Source: Sedimentibacter sp. zth1
GTDB lineage: Bacteria; Bacillota; Clostridia; Tissierellales; Sedimentibacteraceae
Length of the DNA: 64,000 nt
Reading direction: 5' to 3'
Assembly: GCF_017352195.1 (NCBI RefSeq)
Contig: NZ_CP071445.1
Coordinates: forward strand, 682,001 to 746,000
Of this stretch, positions 1 to 8,315 are shown piece by piece. Each line of letters opens with the position of its first letter. Within the stretch, counting starts at the first letter, position 1. Made by a program: the position numbers and the translations under genes. The notes beneath the pieces were generated by a model that saw only the letters and a program-made list of their open reading frames with translations, did no database searches and had not been told where the DNA came from.

Positions 1-2640
1 GCACAAGCTGCATTGAGAGTAGTTCCATATATTCATGCATACAAAAAAACAACAGATGGCATAAAAAGGGTTACAGAACAGTTAGATGATGCAAAAATTG
101 TTTTGTTTAAAACTAAATCGGATAAAATTGAAGCAGAGAATAGACATAATATAGTTAAAGAATTTAGAGAAATAAATGTACCTTTATTAAATACAAAAAA
201 AGATAAAGCTCTTGATGCAATAAATTTATATAAAGAATTAGATAACACAAAACTTGAAATAAACAAACTTAATAAGGAACAAGAAGTCCTTTTAGATGAA
301 ATGAGTATAAATTATAATGATTTAACTACTGTTAAGCAACAAATAAAACAAATTGATAAGAAAATTGATGGTTTAGAAAATAAAACTGAAAGCTTAAAGA
401 TAAATAATGAGTTTAAACTTGATATAATAAATGGATTAAATCTATCTAAAGATTTTAAAAAATCAAAAAATGATTTCCAAGATAAAACTTCAAGACTTGA
501 CAAAATAATTGGTGTTATTGATGAAAGCACTAAAAAATTGCTTCAACTTAAAAAAGAATTAGATAAATTAAATTTAATAATCAATGAAAAGCAAAAATCT
601 TTGAATGAACTAGAAAAAGCAAATCCATGCAGCCAAAATTCACTTCTTGATTTGCAAAAACAAATTACCATTAAACAGGATTTATTTAATAAATATGATA
701 CATACAACAAAGATTTATCTAGGTATAGTGAAGAATTTGCTAAATATAATACAGATTTAGAAAAATGCAAATTAACGAGCGAAAATATAGAAAATAACAT
801 TTCAATTATTAAAAATTACATAAAGGATGCCGAGGTCGAAATTTTAGCTATAAAATTAAGGAATGACTTAAATAAAACTGGTGTTTGTCCAGTTTGTGGT
901 TCAATAGAACATCATCTAGAAAATGTTAAGCATATAGATGTTTCTAACATAGAAGAATTAAATCAAAAACTCAAAAACTTAGAAAATGAAAAGCTAGCGA
1001 TTTTAAGAAATATGACTGCATATACTACAAGAATTGAAGATTTAGTAGAAAATATTGAGTACACTAAGAAGCTTATTAAAGATTTAGGAGAAGATTTTAA
1101 ATCTGTAACAGTAGATGATTTAAAAGCAAAGTTTAATACCGTAAATGAGAGTTTAGATAGGAGTAATGCCTTAAAGGAAGAACTAATTGAATTAAATAAC
1201 AAAAAAATTTCTGTAGACAGCAATGTTAAAAATATATTAGAAAATATACAAAAATATATTTTAGATAAAGAATTATTGGCAAAAGAATTGCAAATACTAA
1301 ATAAATCTTTAGAAAAACTTTCAAATAACTATAATAATGTTGCAAGCAAAACAAATGTTCAGGATTTTCAAATGAAATATGAAGAGATTAATGAAATAGA
1401 AAAACAAAGAGAAGAATTATTATCAATTATAAAAACTGATAGAGAAAAATCAAATGTTCTAAATCAAAAGCAAAAATTGTTAGAAAATAAATTGAACATC
1501 CTCGAACAAAACAAAGTTAAAATAATAGCTACACTCCAACAAAAAAATAATTATATAGATAAAACAAAACAAACTATTATTGAAAAGGTTGGTGATATTG
1601 ACGATATCAAAGTATATTATAAAGCATTAGAGACAGAAATTGAAAAAATCAATAAAAAATTTAATGCTGCTGAAATTTACTTAAACTCATGTCAACAAAA
1701 ATATGATTTAGCTAATGAAACATACATTAGAATATCTACTAATCTAAACGAGTTAAATATATCTAAGGATCATGATAAAACATCTATGCAAGAAGCTTTG
1801 CTTGAAGAAGGATTTAATACTATTGAAGATGTTAAAAAATGCTACTTAGAGAGACCGGCTGTAAACGAATTTGTTGAAATAATTGAGAAATATAAAAATA
1901 ATCTTGCCAAAATTGAGGGTTCTATAGAAAGCATTTGTTTGAAAATTAATGATAAGCATATAGACGAGGCTCAATGGATGGAAATACAAAGCTTAAAAAT
2001 AGAAACAGACAACAAATTAAAAGAAATAAACGAAACAAGAATTAATTTGGATAGAAAACTAAAGGAATTTGAAAAAAAATTAGTTGAAATCAACGATTTG
2101 CTAAAGCAAAAGGAAAAATTATCACATCACCTTGCTCTTCTATCGGACTTAGAAAAATTATTTAAAGGTAAAAGATTTGTTGAATACGTAGCTTCCACAA
2201 GACTAAAATATATTTCAATTGAAGCAGATAAAAAGTTAAAAGAAATATCATCTGGCAACTACGGACTTGAGGTTGATAAAAATGGGAAGTTTATAATTAG
2301 AGATTATAAAAATGGGGGAGTTACTAGAGATGCATCTACGCTATCAGGTGGTGAAACATTTATAGCATCACTTGCACTTGCACTTGCTCTTTCTGCCGAA
2401 ATACAGCTAAAAGGTACTGCACCCCTTGAATTGTTTTTTTTGGATGAAGGCTTTGGAACACTTGACGATGAACTATTAGAAGTTGTTATGTCATCAATTG
2501 AGAAAATTCATAATGACAGATTAAAAGTAGGTATTATAAGCCATGTAGAATCTATTAAAAACAGAGTTCCGATCAAATTAATTCTTACTCCTGCCGAATC
2601 TGGCAGAGGTGGAAGTAAGGTTAAGCTTGAAAGAAGTTAA
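1..2640 (+). CDS. sbcC: SbcC, ATPase subunit of SbcCD nuclease (5' partial)
   Basis: Large coiled-coil SMC/Rad50-type ATPase; in the family it pairs with SbcD to open and trim DNA ends and hairpins. The reading frame is open from base 1, so the N-terminal Walker A half lies outside the window. About 880 residues are visible: long coiled coils on both sides of a zinc hook CPVC (codons at 886-897), then the C-terminal ATPase lobe with the signature LSGGE near visible residue 781 and Walker B FFLDEG near residue 813. It ends 27 bp before the HAD gene, so the two are probably cotranscribed. sbcD is expected just upstream. Identification is firm; only the start is unknown. Confidence 0.96.
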   Translation, partial: AQAALRVVPYIHAYKKTTDGIKRVTEQLDDAKIVLFKTKSDKIEAENRHNIVKEFREINVPLLNTKKDKALDAINLYKELDNTKLEINKLNKEQEVLLDEMSINYNDLTTVKQQIKQIDKKIDGLENKTESLKINNEFKLDIINGLNLSKDFKKSKNDFQDKTSRLDKIIGVIDESTKKLLQLKKELDKLNLIINEKQKSLNELEKANPCSQNSLLDLQKQITIKQDLFNKYDTYNKDLSRYSEEFAKYNTDLEKCKLTSENIENNISIIKNYIKDAEVEILAIKLRNDLNKTGVCPVCGSIEHHLENVKHIDVSNIEELNQKLKNLENEKLAILRNMTAYTTRIEDLVENIEYTKKLIKDLGEDFKSVTVDDLKAKFNTVNESLDRSNALKEELIELNNKKISVDSNVKNILENIQKYILDKELLAKELQILNKSLEKLSNNYNNVASKTNVQDFQMKYEEINEIEKQREELLSIIKTDREKSNVLNQKQKLLENKLNILEQNKVKIIATLQQKNNYIDKTKQTIIEKVGDIDDIKVYYKALETEIEKINKKFNAAEIYLNSCQQKYDLANETYIRISTNLNELNISKDHDKTSMQEALLEEGFNTIEDVKKCYLERPAVNEFVEIIEKYKNNLAKIEGSIESICLKINDKHIDEAQWMEIQSLKIETDNKLKEINETRINLDRKLKEFEKKLVEINDLLKQKEKLSHHLALLSDLEKLFKGKRFVEYVASTRLKYISIEADKKLKEISSGNYGLEVDKNGKFIIRDYKNGGVTRDASTLSGGETFIASLALALALSAEIQLKGTAPLELFFLDEGFGTLDDELLEVVMSSIEKIHNDRLKVGIISHVESIKNRVPIKLILTPAESGRGGSKVKLERS

Positions 2641-2667
2641 ATATAATATTGAAAGGAAGATAATTAG

Positions 2668-3327
2668 ATGCATAAATATAAATGCTTAGTGCTAGACCAT
2701 GACGATACAGTTGTAAAAAGCACTCCACAAATACACTATCCAGCTTTTATGGAAACACTAAATAAATTGAGGCCGGAATATAAGCTTACATTAGAAGAAT
2801 TTGTAATGTATAATTTCGAACCGGGTTTTCTAGAAATGTGCTACGACATATTTGGGTTTACTCAGGAGGAAATGAAGTTACAAGAGGAACATTGGATAAA
2901 GAAAGTTAATAAAAAAATACCAACCTTCTACGAGGGTATAGGTGAAACAATAAAAAAATTTAAAGCAGATGGAGGAATTATCTGCGTAGTTTCTCATTCG
3001 TTTTCTAAAATTATTGTTAGGGATTATGTATCCAATATAAATTTCGAACCTGATATGACTTTTGGATGGGAGTATGAGAATGATAAAAGAAAGCCAAATC
3101 CTTTTCCATTACAGGAAATTATGCGAAAATATAATTTGCAACCCAGGGATTTATTGATGGTTGATGATTTAAAACCAGGCTATGATATGGCCAAAAAATG
3201 TGGTGTAGACTTTGCATATGCTGGATGGTCATGTAATATCAATAAAATTAGACAATTTATGAAGCAATATAGCGATTTTTATTTTGAGGATGTAGCATCA
3301 TTTGATGAATTTTTATATAAAAAATAA
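2668..3327 (+). CDS. HAD-superfamily hydrolase (phosphoglycolate phosphatase-like)
   Basis: A 219-residue haloacid dehalogenase-type phosphatase. The four HAD motifs are visible: DHDDT with nucleophile Asp10 and acid Asp12, Ser in VVSHSF, Lys in KRKPNP, and the Mg-binding pair in MVDDLKPG. A helical cap is inserted between motifs I and II (subtype I). The start follows GAAAGGAAG. It lies 27 bp behind sbcC and likely shares its transcript. The substrate cannot be read from the sequence; small phosphorylated metabolites are typical of the family. Its contents show no specific link to DNA repair. Confidence 0.85.
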   Translation: MHKYKCLVLDHDDTVVKSTPQIHYPAFMETLNKLRPEYKLTLEEFVMYNFEPGFLEMCYDIFGFTQEEMKLQEEHWIKKVNKKIPTFYEGIGETIKKFKADGGIICVVSHSFSKIIVRDYVSNINFEPDMTFGWEYENDKRKPNPFPLQEIMRKYNLQPRDLLMVDDLKPGYDMAKKCGVDFAYAGWSCNINKIRQFMKQYSDFYFEDVASFDEFLYKK

Positions 3328-3394
3328 TAGTTTTTTTAAAAATCAAGAACGCAATTTATCTTTACTAATATATGTTTGCTATATATAATTACAG

Positions 3395-3400
3395 TATAAT
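3395..3400 (+). promoter_or_regulatory. -10 element of the transglutaminase/SLH gene
   Basis: TATAAT 30 bp before the ATG, in the 102-bp gap after the HAD gene. No convincing -35 hexamer lies at 16-18 bp, so the promoter call is tentative. Confidence 0.4.
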
Positions 3401-3429
3401 GATGAAATATTTTTACATTTGGAGGAAAT

Positions 3430-4995
3430 ATGAGGATAAGATTTAAAAAAATTTGTTTGTTAATATTAATATTAGTTATTCTAATGTTTAATACTGTTTA
3501 CGGAGTAGAATATGAATCATTTTATAGTTTTAATATAACTAATAGTCCAGATAATTATATTACTTTTAATATTGATGGAAATACATTAACTATTGATGGA
3601 AAAATTTTAGTACCTAAAAATCAAAACTATGCAATGATTAAAATCAATAATTCTAAAGAAGTAGTTGATTTAAATTCAAACAAAGAATTTACTTATAAAT
3701 ATAATCTATCTTCACTAACAAGTGATATTGTTGAATTAGAATTGTATTTTTCAAATACAAAATATGGTACATATCAAGGCATTATAAATGGTAAAGATAT
3801 AGTTTTACTTAATCAAAATAATAAGTGGAAATTTATTTCAAATAAAATGGTATATCAAAATAATAATAATATAAAAGAAGGCTGGATTAACCCAGTAAAT
3901 TGCCTTCATAGTGATTTTGAAAGCGAACTAAAAGACTTAGTAAATAATATAATAAAGGGTGCAAAATCAGATTATGAAAAAGCATATCTAATACATAACT
4001 GGGTTAGCGAAAATATTTATTATAATTTGGACTATTATTATAATCAACTTACAGAAGACATAGTTTATGACACCATATCAGTTATAAAAGAAAGAACTAC
4101 TGTTTGTGAAGGATATGCTAATTTAACAAATGATTTGATGAGAATTGCAGGCATTCCCAGCATTAAAGTTACGGGTTATGCCTTGGGTATGTCAACAAAT
4201 GGGGCATGGAATGAAAGCACAGAAAAAATCAGTGATTCTAATCACGCTTGGAATGAAGTTTTTATAGATGGCAAATGGATTATGATTGATACCACATGGG
4301 ATTCCGGTAATGACTATACTGATAATAAATTTAACTATGGTGGATTAAGATTTCCTAGATATTTTGATACTTCGTTAGAATATTTCTCAAATAGTCATAA
4401 AATTTTGTCGAGACCATACGCTACTTTAACAAATACCCCTGCTAATTGGGCAATTAAAGAGGTTTCTGTAGCTCTATCTAAAAATTTAATACCTTATACA
4501 ATTCAAAGTAAATATAGTAACAATATTACTCGATTAGAATTCTGTGAAGCTATAGTAAATATGGTTGAAGAAAAAACTAATTCATCAATTGAAAAAATAA
4601 TAGCTCAAAATTCTTTAATTATTAACTATGAAAAATTTAAAGATACAAAGGATATTAATGTTCTTTTTGCCAATACTTTAGGTATAGTAAATGGCAAGTG
4701 TGAATATTTCGATACAAAGGGTTTTATTACGAGGCAAGAAGCAGCAGCAATGTTGCAAAGAACTGCAAAGGCTTTAGGTATGGATGTAAATATAGAAAAT
4801 AATTTGACATATAATGATAGTACATCAATTGCTAATTGGGCAGTTGATGCAGTAAACTTTGTTTCAAACGTTAGGGATAAAGAGAACAACAAAGCATTGA
4901 TGAATGGAATGCAAGACAACACATTTTCACCAAAAAACTACTATACAAGGCAACAAGCTATCATTACAATTGTAAGACTTTTTAATTCACTTTAA
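3430..4995 (+). CDS. Secreted transglutaminase-like protein with SLH repeats
   Basis: A 521-residue cell-surface protein. A signal peptide (basic start, hydrophobic stretch to about residue 25) is followed by a beta-rich segment. A transglutaminase-like core comes next, with Cys in TVCEGYAN, His in SNHAWNEV and Asp in IDTTWDSG, all three of the papain-like triad. The last 180 residues hold three S-layer homology repeats (an ANWA start, TRQEAAAML, and TRQQAIITIVRLF), which in the family bind pyruvylated secondary wall polymer. The start has a strong GGAGGAAAT site. The gene is likely monocistronic. Function could be wall peptide processing or cross-linking; no substrate is evident. Confidence 0.88.
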   Translation: MRIRFKKICLLILILVILMFNTVYGVEYESFYSFNITNSPDNYITFNIDGNTLTIDGKILVPKNQNYAMIKINNSKEVVDLNSNKEFTYKYNLSSLTSDIVELELYFSNTKYGTYQGIINGKDIVLLNQNNKWKFISNKMVYQNNNNIKEGWINPVNCLHSDFESELKDLVNNIIKGAKSDYEKAYLIHNWVSENIYYNLDYYYNQLTEDIVYDTISVIKERTTVCEGYANLTNDLMRIAGIPSIKVTGYALGMSTNGAWNESTEKISDSNHAWNEVFIDGKWIMIDTTWDSGNDYTDNKFNYGGLRFPRYFDTSLEYFSNSHKILSRPYATLTNTPANWAIKEVSVALSKNLIPYTIQSKYSNNITRLEFCEAIVNMVEEKTNSSIEKIIAQNSLIINYEKFKDTKDINVLFANTLGIVNGKCEYFDTKGFITRQEAAAMLQRTAKALGMDVNIENNLTYNDSTSIANWAVDAVNFVSNVRDKENNKALMNGMQDNTFSPKNYYTRQQAIITIVRLFNSL

Positions 4996-5094
4996 ATAGT
5001 ATGAAATAAAGAAATACATATTTTTAACTTTACACGTATAATTTTTTTATTTAATGTAATAATTATATAAGTAATATAAGGGATGTGATTACAT

Positions 5095-5814
5095 ATGAAA
5101 ATTGGAATAATGACTGATATACACAATAATATAATAGCATTAGAAGAAATTTTAAAAGTTTTTGAAAAACTAAAATGTGATAAAATAATTTGCTGCGGAG
5201 ATATAATTGGAATTGGACCTGAACCTGAAAAATCCATCAAAAAAATCATGAGTATACCCAATTTAATATGTGTATGTGGCAATCATGAAGGGTATTTAAC
5301 TAAAGGAATAACAAGAGATTATTTACCAAAAATGTATGGGAATGAAGTAGCACACCATGAGTGGGAACATGGATTGTTGAGTGAAGAGTCAAAAAACTTT
5401 ATTAAAAATTTACCAAATTCAATTAGTATTAATTTAAATGGTTTGAAAATATATATATCACATTATGCTCTTGATAATAATAGTAACTGCTTATGTATCT
5501 GTCCAAAGCCAACTATTTTAGATTTGCAAAAAATGTTTAATTACATTGATGCGGATGTAATATTGTATGGACATGACCATTTTGGTTCAATTATTAAGAG
5601 TGACAAAACGTATTATATAAACTGCGGCTCACTTGGTTGTCCAGGAAAACTTAAAAACATTGCAAAAGCAGCTATTATAAATATTAAAGATAACGATATA
5701 GTACTTGATAATTTAGAAATTGAATATGATGTCGAAGAGGTTGTATCAAAAATAAAAGATCTTAAGTATCCTGCTTATGAAGAAATTATTAAAATGTTCT
5801 ATGGAATTAAGTAG
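5095..5814 (+). CDS. Metallophosphoesterase (YfcE/calcineurin-like family)
   Basis: A 239-residue phosphodiesterase-type protein of the calcineurin fold. Metal-binding motifs occur in order: DIH near residue 8, GDIIGIGPEP near residue 40, GNHEG near residue 62, and GHDHFGS near residue 160, followed by NCGSLG. This set matches the bacterial YfcE/MJ0936-like group that hydrolyses phosphodiesters with Mn or Ni. The start follows GGGATGTG. It ends 36 bp before the convergent degV gene. The physiological substrate is not predictable. Confidence 0.88.
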   Translation: MKIGIMTDIHNNIIALEEILKVFEKLKCDKIICCGDIIGIGPEPEKSIKKIMSIPNLICVCGNHEGYLTKGITRDYLPKMYGNEVAHHEWEHGLLSEESKNFIKNLPNSISINLNGLKIYISHYALDNNSNCLCICPKPTILDLQKMFNYIDADVILYGHDHFGSIIKSDKTYYINCGSLGCPGKLKNIAKAAIINIKDNDIVLDNLEIEYDVEEVVSKIKDLKYPAYEEIIKMFYGIK

Positions 5815-5850
5815 ATTTTTATATTATCTTTAAACCTCTTTTTCGCTATC

Positions 5851-6732
5851 CTATCTTTTTCCTCCAATAAAAAATAAAGCGACTGTGCCGGGGCCAGTGT
5901 GTGAACCAATTACAGTGCCTACACTGTTTATCATTACCTTCCCGTTTAAATTTTTAAAAGTGGCTTCAATCAAGTCAGCCACTGCACGTGCGTCATTTAA
6001 ACAAGCAGAATGCGAGATAAAACATTTACCACTGTAGTTTAAACCATTCTGAGCATTGACTTTCATTTTTTCTACAATTTCATAAATGACTTTCTTTTTT
6101 GACCTGATTTTCTCTCTCGGAATCAAATGTCCCTTATCATCCATGTTTAAAAGAGGACAAATACCTAAAATTGTACCAAATAATCCTGCTGTTTTAGAGA
6201 TTCGACCACCTTTTATATATGATGTTAAATCTGTTGAAAAAAACCAGTGATGAATAAGTAACTTATTATTTTCTGCCCATTTGTGAACTTCTTCATAAGA
6301 TGCACCATTGTCCCGCATATCTGTCAGCATTTCAATAAGAAGCCCATAACCCGAAGATGCTCCCAAAGAATCGACAATTTCAATTTTTCTATTTGGATAT
6401 TTGTTTAAAAGATCATTTTTGGCAATGTTTGCCGAATTATAAGCACCGGATAAACCAGATGATAAACTTACATGTAGTATGTCTTTCCCAGCTATTAAAA
6501 GTGGTTCAAAAAACTCTATAAACTCCTGAACATTAACCTGAGAAGTTGTAGCTTGGGAACCAGTAGAAATTTTTTCATAGAATTCCTTATAAGGCATAGA
6601 CTTCCCCAAATCATCCTGATATTGTTTCCCGTCTATACTAAAATGAAAACATACATACTGTATAGACTTTTCCTGAAAATATTCATTCGGCATATCTGCT
6701 GTTGAACAGCAGGTTATAGCATATTGTTGCAT
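5851..6732 (-). CDS. DegV family fatty acid-binding protein
   Basis: A 293-residue DegV/FakB-type protein. Family hallmarks are the N-terminal STADMP segment, the TSQV region after a Gly-Ser motif near residue 58, the SSGLSGAYNSA lipid-head-group loop near residue 90, and the late GPGTVALFF strand. Family members bind a fatty acid and present it to the kinase FakA for incorporation into phospholipid; no fakA lies nearby. The start has AGGAGAATAAA. It stands alone, leftward, between two rightward genes. Confidence 0.9.
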   Translation of the reverse strand: MQQYAITCCSTADMPNEYFQEKSIQYVCFHFSIDGKQYQDDLGKSMPYKEFYEKISTGSQATTSQVNVQEFIEFFEPLLIAGKDILHVSLSSGLSGAYNSANIAKNDLLNKYPNRKIEIVDSLGASSGYGLLIEMLTDMRDNGASYEEVHKWAENNKLLIHHWFFSTDLTSYIKGGRISKTAGLFGTILGICPLLNMDDKGHLIPREKIRSKKKVIYEIVEKMKVNAQNGLNYSGKCFISHSACLNDARAVADLIEATFKNLNGKVMINSVGTVIGSHTGPGTVALFFIGGKR

Positions 6733-6857
6733 AATTTTATTCTCCTATTAGAAATCACGATTGCTTCTGTTTGAAATTTAGAAGCTTTACTCATTATATA
6801 TTATATCCTTCCAATAAGTCAATCTATACTGACATTAGAGTCAATAAACATACTTTC

Positions 6858-7325
6858 TTAAGTAAGTTTTTTAATATTATAATACGTAGTAAGTATTTTC
6901 TTTATATCCATAGGTGTTTCTGATTCTAAATATAAAGTATTTTTTTCTCCCAAATACAGAGATTTAATATCTACGTAGCTGGAAAGGGTACAGTAAATAT
7001 CTTCAAGTATTCCTATTGGCGTTTTTGAAGCCCTGATGCTTGTAATAATTTTTTCATTATATGAAATGTTGCTGTTATCTAATATTTTTCGTGTAGAAAC
7101 AATAATATCCTTAGTTTGAATGTAGTCACAGCCTACAATAAACTTATATACATTCTGATTACCACCGTTATAAAGAAACAAAAATCCATCTATATTAATA
7201 TTTTGTTCAGCAATTGATTTTAGTAAATTGCATATATTTGCATTACTTAAAACAACTGTAAACTGAAGCTTATAATCTATATCTAAATTAATATTTTCTG
7301 AATTTTTCTTTTTTAATATATTCAT
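6858..7325 (-). CDS. Hypothetical protein with two ACT-like halves
   Basis: A 155-residue soluble protein I do not recognise by name. Residues 17-70 and about 95-150 each read as a short beta-alpha-beta-beta unit (LQFTVVLSNANICNLLKSIAEQ, then GILEDIYCTLSSYVDIKSL), resembling tandem ACT domains that bind amino acids or act as regulatory modules. This is inference from pattern only. ATG at 7325 is preferred because GGGGGAG sits seven bases upstream; an in-frame TTG precedes it. No catalytic motif, signal peptide or membrane segment is visible. It is transcribed divergently from the HD-domain gene. Confidence 0.6.
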   Translation of the reverse strand: MNILKKKNSENINLDIDYKLQFTVVLSNANICNLLKSIAEQNINIDGFLFLYNGGNQNVYKFIVGCDYIQTKDIIVSTRKILDNSNISYNEKIITSIRASKTPIGILEDIYCTLSSYVDIKSLYLGEKNTLYLESETPMDIKKILTTYYNIKKLT

Positions 7326-7479
7326 CAACTTCTCCCCCTTAAATATATGTATATAAAATGATATGTTTTTTAGTTATAATTGTTACAGTTTGCAAGTTTC
7401 TAAAATAATGTAATTCATAAATAATTAATAATAATTATATGAAAAATTAATTGTATAGATGTATAATTTAAATGATTTA

Positions 7480-7509
7480 TTGTATAAATTATGTAAATCT
7501 TGCTATAAT
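7480..7509 (+). promoter_or_regulatory. SigA-type promoter of the HD-domain gene
   Basis: TTGTAT at 7480-7485, an 18-bp spacer, and TATAAT at 7504-7509. The predicted transcript starts near 7516, downstream of the first possible ATG (7459), which supports the TTG start at 7543. Confidence 0.55.
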
Positions 7510-7542
7510 AATAATAGACTTTTATTGAGGAGCACTAAATCA

Positions 7543-8082
7543 TTGAAAATACTTAATTTATTTAAAAATAAAGTAAAATTTCCACCAGAACAGTTAGAAC
7601 AACTATTTTATGCTTATGCTATACCTATCCTGAAAAATAAAAATATGATGACTACAAAGGAATATTGCCAACATGGAAATACATCGTGTTATTTGCATAG
7701 TATTTCTGTTGCATATTATAGTTTAAGACTTGCTAACGTACTGAGATTAAATTATGATTTAGAGAGTTTGATTAAGGGAGCACTTTTACATGATTATTTC
7801 TTATATGACTGGCATAAAAAAAGCAAAAATCACAGATTACATGGGTTTTCCCATCCAGTAGTTGCACTAAAAAACGCAAAAAAGGAATATGTATTAAACG
7901 ATATAGAAACAGATATAATAATAAAACATATGTTTCCATTAACAATTTTACCTCCAATATATAAAGAAAGCATTTTAGTTTGCTTAGTTGATAAAATTTG
8001 TAGCATTAAAGAGGTTTTTTACTTTGGATTACAGAAAATATATCATATTGAATTAAAGATAAACTTGTATACCACTATATAG
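7543..8082 (+). CDS. HD-domain phosphohydrolase-like protein
   Basis: HD-superfamily protein of 179 residues if started at TTG 7543. The metal-binding pattern is present: His in CYLHSISVAY, HD in GALLHDYFLYDW, His in HGFSHP and KHMFP, and Asp in LVDKICS. Such proteins hydrolyse phosphate mono- or diesters, often nucleotides. An ATG at 7459 would give a longer protein but has no ribosome binding site and lies upstream of the best promoter; TTG 7543 follows GAGGAG. The stop codon overlaps the dif-like palindrome. Substrate unknown. Confidence 0.75.
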   Translation: MKILNLFKNKVKFPPEQLEQLFYAYAIPILKNKNMMTTKEYCQHGNTSCYLHSISVAYYSLRLANVLRLNYDLESLIKGALLHDYFLYDWHKKSKNHRLHGFSHPVVALKNAKKEYVLNDIETDIIIKHMFPLTILPPIYKESILVCLVDKICSIKEVFYFGLQKIYHIELKINLYTTI

Positions 8083-8108
8083 TTTACATAGTGGAAATTA
8101 TGTAAACT
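8081..8108. repeat. dif-like 28-bp palindrome (site A)
   Basis: Perfect 11-bp arms AGTTTACATAG and, after the six bases TGGAAA, TTATGTAAACT (outer ten pairs plus context). The 11-6-11 layout and the right arm match what I recall of the XerD-binding half of Bacillus subtilis dif. It overlaps the HD gene stop codon. It could equally be a hairpin at the transcript end; a second hairpin (CCACTAT at 8072-8078 with ATAGTGG at 8088-8094) would compete with it. Confidence 0.45.
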
Positions 8109-8115
8109 ATTTCAT

Positions 8116-8172
8116 AAAACCATAGGGATATTTTAAAAAATTCTGACTTACATTTATCTTCTATGGTTTTTA
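8116..8172 (+). terminator. Terminator after the HD-domain gene
   Basis: Ten-base arms AAAACCATAG (8116-8125) and CTATGGTTTT (8161-8170) with a run of T. The loop is long (35 bases), which lowers confidence. Confidence 0.5.
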
Positions 8173-8240
8173 TTATGCATAAAAATTATCATTATATAGA
8201 CATATACATGTATAGCAATACTTGCAAAATAAGTTTCTTA

Positions 8241-8269
8241 TTGAAGAAATTTGTTTATAATGATATAAT
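8241..8269 (+). promoter_or_regulatory. SigA-type promoter of the miaB operon
   Basis: TTGAAG at 8241-8246, a 17-bp spacer, then TATAAT at 8264-8269 with a TG one base upstream (extended -10). It lies 47 bp before the miaB ATG. Confidence 0.65.
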
Positions 8270-8315
8270 ATTTTAGATATAATATTTTGTGTATTTACAC
8301 ATCGGAGGAAATTTT

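Noticed and set aside
7472-7499. Third dif-like site in the HD gene promoter (TTATGTAAATC)
   Set aside because: Only the right half resembles the other two sites; the left half does not mirror it.
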